Shown one piece after another: positions 58,314-64,000 of a stretch of 64,000 bases of DNA; the first letter of the stretch is position 1; the number at the start of each line of letters is the position of its first letter. Under the pieces are notes generated by a model that worked only from the letters and a program-made list of their open reading frames with translations, was not told where the DNA came from and ran no database searches. A program made the position numbers and the translations under genes. Origin of the DNA: Clostridia bacterium (GTDB lineage Bacteria > Bacillota > Clostridia > Christensenellales > CAG-138); the NCBI GenBank assembly GCA_017448545.1, contig JAFSLH010000001.1, positions 104,213 through 168,212 on the forward strand, read 5' to 3'.

Positions 58314-59603
58314 TCAAGCGTTCGTTGCAAGCGCGAGCGAATTTGCAAAAATGCCGATGTTTTCCCGATACAGCTGCCCGAGATCGCCGATCGGCAGCGG
58401 ATTCGTCCCCCGTCCGGCCTCGACCGTAAAGCCGGGCCGGTCGAACGCGTCGATGAACTGATCCTTGTACCCCGCGTATCCGGAATACGCGGACGGGTCC
58501 GCCGGCGCATACCCGCTCGCCGCCGCAAACGCGGACACGATCCGCTCCGCCCCCGCCGGGGCGTAACCGTCGTAGCGCCAGTAAATTTCCGCGCCCTGCG
58601 TATGGTACGAAACGGTCAGCCGAAAATGCTTTTCCTGCGTCAGCCGCCAAAGCGCAACGTTCTCCGGCTCGGTCAGCGGCGCCTGCCCGACGTAATCGCG
58701 CGGGCCGGGACGCGTATAGCCCTCGGCGAACTTCTTCTCGCGTGCGCGTTCCCACCCGGCCGGATAACCGAGATTCAGGTCGACGCCGTTCAGGTTGGCC
58801 TTCCACCCGCTCGGAAACGGAATCCGCGGATAGTCGCCCGCAAACCCCATCGCGCGCTGAAACGCCGGATCGTTCGCCGGAAGATAACCGGTGACCAGAT
58901 CGACGCCGTCCGGGTTCACAAGCGGCGTCAGCGTCAGCCGCGTCGACGCGTACAGCAAGCGCGCGTCAAAGCCCGCCAGCGCGCATCCGTACGCTTCCGC
59001 ATACAGATACGCTTCGAGCATCCGCAGCGTCAGCGGCGTCGTGATCCATTCGTTGGCGTGATGCGACGCGTTGATCCCCACCGCCGCCTGCCCCGCGCCG
59101 AACGACGCGGCGAGCAGCCGCCGTCCCTGCACCGACGCGCCGTAACCGGCTACGGTCAGCTTCGGGTACCGCGCGCGCAGTCCGTCCAGAACGAGCCCCG
59201 AGAGCATCGAACTGTACGGAACGTCCCACGTCGCGACCGGAAACGGCAGCGGCACGGTCAGCGTACTGCCGACCGAAAGCGCGTCGGGCTCCGCATTGGG
59301 ATTCGCAATCCGGATCGCTTCCGCCGTCGTCCCGTACCGGCGCGCGATCGCAGACAGCGTATCGCCCGCGCGCACCGGATACAGCGTATAGCCGGTCAGG
59401 TACGGAAACAGCGCCGCCCACGTATCCGGCCCGACGATCCCGTCCGCCGCGAGCCCGTTTCGCTGCTGAAAGCCGCGCACGGCGGCCAAGGTTTGGCTGC
59501 CGAACGCCCCGTCGAGCGCGCCGACCGGTTCCCCGGCCCGCAAAAGCGCAAGCTGCGCATACTGCACGGAAAGGCCCGTGCTGCCCTGTTTGATCTGTTT
59601 CAT
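58314..59603 (-). CDS. M14-family gamma-D-glutamyl-diaminopimelate endopeptidase with PG-binding and LysM domains
   Basis: A 429-aa wall peptidase without a signal peptide. Residues 1-70 are a peptidoglycan_binding_1 unit (LDGAFGSQTLAAVRGFQQR), about 76-122 a LysM domain (YPVRAGDTLSAIARRYGTT), and 125-429 an M14 carboxypeptidase-like domain. The zinc ligands are in NASHHANEW and in VSYHTQGAEIYW, and the catalytic Glu in FTVEAGRGTNP. The architecture matches ENP1 endopeptidase I, which is spore-associated in Lysinibacillus sphaericus. ATG 59603 lies 7 nt after GGAGG; ATG 59609 is too close to it. Confidence 0.9.
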   Translation of the reverse strand: MKQIKQGSTGLSVQYAQLALLRAGEPVGALDGAFGSQTLAAVRGFQQRNGLAADGIVGPDTWAALFPYLTGYTLYPVRAGDTLSAIARRYGTTAEAIRIANPNAEPDALSVGSTLTVPLPFPVATWDVPYSSMLSGLVLDGLRARYPKLTVAGYGASVQGRRLLAASFGAGQAAVGINASHHANEWITTPLTLRMLEAYLYAEAYGCALAGFDARLLYASTRLTLTPLVNPDGVDLVTGYLPANDPAFQRAMGFAGDYPRIPFPSGWKANLNGVDLNLGYPAGWERAREKKFAEGYTRPGPRDYVGQAPLTEPENVALWRLTQEKHFRLTVSYHTQGAEIYWRYDGYAPAGAERIVSAFAAASGYAPADPSAYSGYAGYKDQFIDAFDRPGFTVEAGRGTNPLPIGDLGQLYRENIGIFANSLALATNA

Positions 59604-59633
59604 AGGCATTCCTCCGATCTCAGTCGAACCAGT

Positions 59634-61388
59634 CTATGCGGCGGCAGGGAACGCTATGTGCGAATCATCGGCATTCTCCAATGACAGCTCGCGGCGCAGA
59701 AACGAGCCGAGCGCTGCGACGTCGACCGAGAGAAAATCCGGCAGGCCGCAGCGGCGCAGCAGGGCGCGCCGATCCGTGCCGGACGAATGGAGCAGGGCGC
59801 GATACCGGCCGATCGCCCACGCAGGACTTTGCATTGCGGTTTCCCGGAGCGACAGCGCCGCCACCGCGCCCGCCGCATAGCTGATGTAGTACGACGGGGC
59901 GCGGAACAGGTGCGGGATGCGCGTCCAGGTGTCGGCCGTATAGCCCGCGTCGTCGAGCCCGATCCGGACGGTCAGCCGTTCGAACATTTCCGAAAGCGAT
60001 TCCGGCGTCGGATCAGGATCGGCGTAGACCGCCTGTTCGAACGCGTCGATCAGGCAGCCGGACAGGATCGCGTACAGCAGATCGCACAGCTTTACCGCCC
60101 GCGCTTCGTCCGCCCGATTGCCGTAGAGCAGCGGATAGAACGGAATTGCCAACAGCTCGAGCCCTTGCGATTCCGCTTCCGCAAGGTCGAGCGGCAGCGT
60201 CGCGTCGCCGCGGAAGTAATACCCGGCATAGTGCCCGAATTCGTGCAGCAGAACGGTCGGCGCTTCGAAAGCGTCCTCCCGGGTCAGGTACAGAAACGGC
60301 GCGCCGTACGCGGAAAAATACGTCGTGTAGCTGCCGGGCAGCTTCGTTCCGGACACGGAACAGTCCAGCATCCCGTGCCCGATCATGTAGTCCCACGGCT
60401 CGCACAGCGACGGGTCGATCCGCTCAATCACGGTCCGCACGATCGCAAGCAGCTGTTCCTCCGTATCGCCCTGTTCGGTCAGATACAGCGTCTGCCGATC
60501 CGCCGCCGTCGCTATCAGCGCCTCCCGAAAAAGCGGCGCAAGCTGCCGCGCCGCGGTCTCGCAAAACGAAGCCGCCTCCGCCGGCAGATAGTCGCGCCCG
60601 TACGCCGCGTACCGGTACGCCGGATAGCTGTCGAAGCCGAGCGCGTCCGCGATCGCCCGCCGCACCTGCACGAGTTCACAGAAAAGCTCCCCCGCCGCCG
60701 TCGCAAACGCTGCGTCGAACGCCTTTCGGAGCGCGTACCACGCTTCAAACGGCAGCGTCGTGTCCGCCGCAAGCCGCGCTTCGTCCCACACCTCCCCGTC
60801 CGCTTCGATCGAGAACGAAACAGTCATCGCGTCGTATGCGTCCATGAGAGCCGTTTCGCGTTCCAGAAGCGGCTGCACGGCGGGATCGTACAGCCGTACG
60901 GCGGCTTCGAGCGCGGCAACCGTTTCCGCCGGGTACGATGCGCGCAGCGCGGGCCGCGCGGAGAGCCGCAGCGCCGCTTCGTTCAGCGCGGCAAAGATCC
61001 CGTCGAGCGAGCGATTCAGCCGGTTCGCCTGCGCGGTCAGCGCTTCGTCCGTGCAGTCGAGACAGTGCCGGACATAGACCAGCGCCGCGTCGTTTTCGAG
61101 CTGCGCAGCCGCGCCGTACAGCGATTCCAGTTCCGCCTGCAGCGCGTGCGCGTCTTCGGCGGGATCGTCGATCCGTTCGGCCAGCCGCAGAATCCGATCC
61201 GAAAGCAGCGCGGGATCGACCGAATGACAGCGCAGTTCGGAAAACGACAGCTCCGTATGCGCGGTTCCTTCGGGAATGTTCCGCCCGAGATACGCGTATA
61301 GTTGCAGGGAAGCGGACTCCGGCAGCGGCGCGCACCCCAGGACAAAGCAAAGCAGCAGCGCCGCGGCCCGGCGCAGTCGGTTTTTCAT
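59634..61388 (-). CDS. Exported M3-like metallopeptidase (probable lipoprotein)
   Basis: A 584-aa protein. The N-terminus RAAALLLCFVLGC resembles a lipoprotein signal with Cys19. The catalytic zinc motif is HEFGHYAGYYF at 382-392, with the third ligand Glu in AEAESQGLEL (about 404-406), as in the M3 oligopeptidase family. The N-terminal half is helical as in PepF-type enzymes. It would degrade peptides outside the membrane. GGGAGGAAT precedes ATG 61388. The M14 gene follows 30 nt downstream. Confidence 0.82.
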   Translation of the reverse strand: MKNRLRRAAALLLCFVLGCAPLPESASLQLYAYLGRNIPEGTAHTELSFSELRCHSVDPALLSDRILRLAERIDDPAEDAHALQAELESLYGAAAQLENDAALVYVRHCLDCTDEALTAQANRLNRSLDGIFAALNEAALRLSARPALRASYPAETVAALEAAVRLYDPAVQPLLERETALMDAYDAMTVSFSIEADGEVWDEARLAADTTLPFEAWYALRKAFDAAFATAAGELFCELVQVRRAIADALGFDSYPAYRYAAYGRDYLPAEAASFCETAARQLAPLFREALIATAADRQTLYLTEQGDTEEQLLAIVRTVIERIDPSLCEPWDYMIGHGMLDCSVSGTKLPGSYTTYFSAYGAPFLYLTREDAFEAPTVLLHEFGHYAGYYFRGDATLPLDLAEAESQGLELLAIPFYPLLYGNRADEARAVKLCDLLYAILSGCLIDAFEQAVYADPDPTPESLSEMFERLTVRIGLDDAGYTADTWTRIPHLFRAPSYYISYAAGAVAALSLRETAMQSPAWAIGRYRALLHSSGTDRRALLRRCGLPDFLSVDVAALGSFLRRELSLENADDSHIAFPAAA

Positions 61389-61421
61389 GCGAAATTCCTC
61401 CCAAGAATTTTCGGCAAGCTG

Positions 61422-61450
61422 TTGTCAACCGTCGAAAAAGATGGTATATT
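61422..61450 (+). promoter_or_regulatory. Promoter of ddl-murF
   Basis: TTGTCA (61422-61427), a 17-nt spacer and TATATT (61445-61450) with TGG before the -10. Confidence 0.78.
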
Positions 61451-61473
61451 GTACGGCGTATGGAGGTGGATTT

Positions 61474-62511
61474 ATGAACATCGTTGTTCTCGCGGGCGGG
61501 TTGTCGCCCGAACGTGATGTTTCGTTCTCCAGCGGAACGATGGCGACGAACGCGCTGCTTTCGCTCGGGCATCGGGCCGTGATGGTCGACTTGTTTTTCG
61601 GCGTTCCCGACTGGGACGGTACCGATTCGATTTTTGAGAATGCCCGGCCGCTTGCGCCGTATGCGATCGGCGACCGCGAGCCGGATCTCGACGCGATCCG
61701 CGCGCAGCGCAAAGACGGATACAACGAGTACATCGGCCTGAACGTTCCGGCGCTATGCCAAAGGGCGGATATCGTCTATATGGCGCTGCACGGCGACTGC
61801 GGCGAAAACGGCAAACTGCAGGCGCTGTTCGATTCGCTCGGCATCCGCTACACCGGTTCCGGCGCAAAGGCCTGCGCCGACGCGATGGACAAATGGGTTT
61901 CGAAAGCGATCTTTGAAAAAGCCGGCGTGCTTTGCCCGAAGGGCGTGCTGCTCCGCAAGGGCGACGCAATCGACCTCGACGCGCTTCCGCTGCCCTGCTG
62001 CGTCAAGCCCTGCTGCGGCGGTTCGTCGATCGGCGTTTCGATCGTGCAGGACCGTTCCGAGCTGCCGGCTGCGCTGGATGCCGCGTTTGCCGTCGAGCCC
62101 GAAGTGCTCGTCGAGCAGTACATTCACGGGCGCGAGCTCTCCTGCGCAATGATCGGCGACCTGGTGCTGCCCATCATTGAAATCATCCCGAAAGAGGGCT
62201 TCTACGACTACAAGAACAAATACCAGGCGGGCGCGACCGAGGAGATCACGCCGGCGCACGTCGATCCCGTGCACACGGCTTACATCCAGCGGCAGACCGA
62301 AAAGGGCTTTCACGCGCTGCATCTGTCCGTCTACGGGCGACTGGACTTCTTGCTGACCGAGGACGGCGAAGCGTACTGTCTTGAAGCGAACACGCTGCCG
62401 GGGCTGACGCCGACGTCGCTGATGCCGCAGGAAGCGGCGGCCGCCGGCATTTCCTATGAAGAACTCTGCGCGCGCATCGTCGCCCTGTCTTTGGAGAAAT
62501 ACCATGGCTGA
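61474..62511 (+). CDS. ddl: D-alanine--D-alanine ligase
   Basis: A 345-aa ATP-grasp ligase that makes the D-Ala-D-Ala dipeptide for peptidoglycan. VVLAGGLSPERDVSFSSG at the N-terminus binds the first D-Ala; YMALHGDCGENGKLQALFDS, the grasp strand LPCCVKPCCGGSSIGVS and the C-terminal YCLEANTLPGLTPTS are typical. The start ATG 61474 follows TGGAGGTGG. The stop overlaps murF by 8 nt, so both are coupled. Confidence 0.95.
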   Translation: MNIVVLAGGLSPERDVSFSSGTMATNALLSLGHRAVMVDLFFGVPDWDGTDSIFENARPLAPYAIGDREPDLDAIRAQRKDGYNEYIGLNVPALCQRADIVYMALHGDCGENGKLQALFDSLGIRYTGSGAKACADAMDKWVSKAIFEKAGVLCPKGVLLRKGDAIDLDALPLPCCVKPCCGGSSIGVSIVQDRSELPAALDAAFAVEPEVLVEQYIHGRELSCAMIGDLVLPIIEIIPKEGFYDYKNKYQAGATEEITPAHVDPVHTAYIQRQTEKGFHALHLSVYGRLDFLLTEDGEAYCLEANTLPGLTPTSLMPQEAAAAGISYEELCARIVALSLEKYHG

Positions 62512-63829
62512 ATTTACCGTTCGGGAATTGCTCGCGGCGACCGGCGGAACGCTGCACGCCCCCGCGCTCTCTTTGGATTCCGTCGTCACCGGCGCAACGA
62601 TTGACACGCGCACGCTCCGCCCCGGCGAACTGTACGTCCCGATCCGCGGCGACGTCTTCGACGGGCACAGGTTCATTCCGCAGGCGATTGAAAAGGGCGC
62701 GCCGCTCGTACTGTCCGAAGTCGATACCGACGCGCCGCACATTCGCGTCGAAAACGCCGTGCTGGCCTATCAGAATATTGCAAAGCTGCACCGCGAACGG
62801 TTCGACCTGCCGGTCGTCTGCATTACCGGCAGCGTCGGCAAAACGACGACGAAGGAGCTTGTCAAAACCGTCGTCTCGCAGCATTTTCGCACGCACGCGA
62901 CCGTCGGCAACCTGAACAACCAGACCGGCCTGCCGACGACGGTACTTGCGCTGAACGAAACGCACGAAGTCTCGGTCATGGAGCTCGGCACGAACCATTT
63001 CGGTGAAATCGACCGGATTGCGCGCGTTGCGCAGCCGACGATCTGCCTGTTCACGAACATCGGCGAAGCGCACATCGAGTTTTTCGGCTCGCGCGAGGGG
63101 ATTTTCCGCGGCAAGACCGAGATGCTCGCTCATGCGCGCCCCGGGGCAAAAATCCTCGTCAACGGCGACGACGATCTGCTTTTCGCCGTCCCGGGCGCGA
63201 TCCGGTACGGTCTCGGTAAAAGCAACGACGTCCGCGCGACGAACATTGTCTCGGACGGGCTGGAGCATACGACCTTTACGGCTTCGTTCTTCGGCAGAAC
63301 GCTGGACGCCGAACTGTTCGCCTCCGGCGACTACATGGTGCGCAACGCGCTCGCCGCGATCGCGGTCGGCGCGCTGCTCGGGATGCCGGACGAGGAGCTT
63401 TTGCAGGGTCTTCGCGCCTTCCGCCCCGCCGCGGGACGCGCCGATATTCTGCACACCGACCGGTTCACGCTGATCGACGGAACGTACAACGCAAACCCGA
63501 CTTCGATGGAAGCCGCGCTGCGCCTGCTGGCGACCGCGAAAACGCGCCGCGTCTGCATCTTTTCCGATATGCTGGAGCTCGGGCCGGACGCCGCCGCCTA
63601 CCATCAGCGGATCGGGCGCATCGCAAACGAGCTCGGGATTGAACAGATGCTCTGCGTCGGCCCGCTCGCGAAATACGCCGCCGTCGGCGAAACCGCCTTG
63701 TGGTTTGCCGATAAACCCGCCCTGCACGCCGCCTTGCCGTCGCTGCTCCGGGACGGCGACACGATCCTTGTGAAAGCCTCGCAGGGCATGAAGCTGAAAG
63801 AAACGCGGGATTTCATCCTGGCTATGTAA
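62504..63829 (+). CDS. murF: UDP-N-acetylmuramoyl-tripeptide--D-alanyl-D-alanine ligase
   Basis: A 441-aa Mur ligase that adds D-Ala-D-Ala to the UDP-MurNAc-tripeptide. The ATP site is VCITGSVGKTTTKELVK near residue 107, followed by NLNNQTGLPTT and MELGTNHFGEI, and the C-terminal domain has DGTYNANPTSMEAAL. It uses the product of ddl encoded directly upstream. A repeat copy starts 23 nt after its stop and may supply termination. Confidence 0.96.
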   Translation: MAEFTVRELLAATGGTLHAPALSLDSVVTGATIDTRTLRPGELYVPIRGDVFDGHRFIPQAIEKGAPLVLSEVDTDAPHIRVENAVLAYQNIAKLHRERFDLPVVCITGSVGKTTTKELVKTVVSQHFRTHATVGNLNNQTGLPTTVLALNETHEVSVMELGTNHFGEIDRIARVAQPTICLFTNIGEAHIEFFGSREGIFRGKTEMLAHARPGAKILVNGDDDLLFAVPGAIRYGLGKSNDVRATNIVSDGLEHTTFTASFFGRTLDAELFASGDYMVRNALAAIAVGALLGMPDEELLQGLRAFRPAAGRADILHTDRFTLIDGTYNANPTSMEAALRLLATAKTRRVCIFSDMLELGPDAAAYHQRIGRIANELGIEQMLCVGPLAKYAAVGETALWFADKPALHAALPSLLRDGDTILVKASQGMKLKETRDFILAM

Positions 63830-63851
63830 ACAACATCAGTGATCCATGCCG

Positions 63852-64000
63852 CAAGGCGTTGTCTCAAAACTCTTTGAGCGCTGTAAGGGGCTGTCGATAA
63901 GGCAGTCAGAATTCGCGTTTTCGTCCCGAAGGCTGTACTAACGCTACGCCGAGGGCGAAAACGCGGATAATTTGCGGCATATAATCAGAGAAAAGGCGGA
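63852..64000 (+). repeat. Structured interspersed repeat, copy 3 (cut by window end)
   Basis: The first 149 nt of the element are present and are nearly identical to copy 2, differing at a handful of positions, mostly between the arms CGCGTTTTCG and CGAAAACGCG and in the left hairpin (CTCAAA with TTTGAG pairs better here than in copy 2). The sequence ends inside the inner hairpin (AAAAGGCGGA), which is the same type as in copy 2. Confidence 0.93.

Noticed and set aside
1-64000. tRNA, rRNA and other known RNA genes
   Set aside because: Reading the intergenic regions I found no cloverleaf with a CCA end or T-loop motif and no rRNA segments; a tRNAscan or Rfam search could confirm this.

Overview
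The window looks like chromosomal DNA of a spore-forming, anaerobic, GC-rich member of the Firmicutes (class Clostridia, probably a gut lineage near Christensenellales/Oscillospirales; the genus cannot be named from this sequence alone). The reasons are a clostridial gene complement (Rnf complex, SpoIID, SpoVB/YabM next to MazG/YabN and HU, CdaA-CdaR, DnaD with a DnaC-type loader), Shine-Dalgarno sites of the AGGAGG type, TTG and GTG starts, and strongly GC-biased codons. There are about 60 protein genes. I see no rRNA, tRNA, CRISPR array, transposase gene or prophage.

Layout. 1-3906: obg, yhbY, then cdaA and cdaR (c-di-AMP synthesis and its membrane partner), closed by a terminator. 3955-8443: a FAD-dependent dehydrogenase, a secreted SpoIID/LytB protein that ends in a dockerin module, a GyrI-like domain protein and a DUF1292 protein. 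8558-14949: a selenium-linked region with a YheO-type regulator, ygeY and ygeW, then, past a structured repeat, a cysteine desulfurase facing away from yedE, a tusA/yedF-like gene and a DUF3343 gene. 15001-20215: YegP, an ABC transporter operon with its own GntR repressor, a tandem cystatin-like lipoprotein and an MsbA-type exporter. 20258-28927: an energy operon, rnfC, an rnfD-rnfG fusion, rnfE, rnfA, rnfB, then the pentahaem nitrite reductase nrfA and the cytochrome c maturation pair resB-resC. 28943-32716: putP facing a lysR gene, then an aminotransferase. 32735-35330 (minus): spoIID, a tRNA methyltransferase, barnase and barstar. 35411-38383: dnaD, a helicase loader and rsmI, followed by a second copy of the structured repeat. 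38648-42633 (minus): an NlpC/P60 wall hydrolase, a WYL regulator and mreB. 42745-44520: ysxC, a zinc-ribbon protein and a phosphoesterase. 44594-48702 (minus): a secreted SH3b protein, an MtnA-like isomerase and a DegV protein. 49064-50803: a 48-codon remnant of oligoendopeptidase F ahead of xylB. 50941-54702: a large BspA-type leucine-rich-repeat surface protein. 54814-61388 (minus): hup, mazG, spoVB/yabM, an M14 wall peptidase and an M3-like lipoprotein peptidase. 61422-63829: ddl and murF, followed by a third repeat copy cut by the window end.

How the parts fit. The Rnf operon would couple reduced ferredoxin to ion pumping, and its extracytoplasmic flavin subunit sits beside a membrane-anchored NrfA without the usual NrfH quinol dehydrogenase. 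This suggests electron delivery from Rnf to nitrite, with ResBC making the haem protein. Several genes concern the cell wall and sporulation (two SpoIID proteins, NlpC, M14, SpoVB, MreB, Ddl, MurF). The most unusual non-coding signal is a 227-bp element present three times, with conserved arms, base changes that preserve pairing, and an exchangeable central hairpin lying between convergent genes. A second unusual signal is three genes whose -10 box lies exactly 6 nt before the start codon, as expected for leaderless mRNAs.
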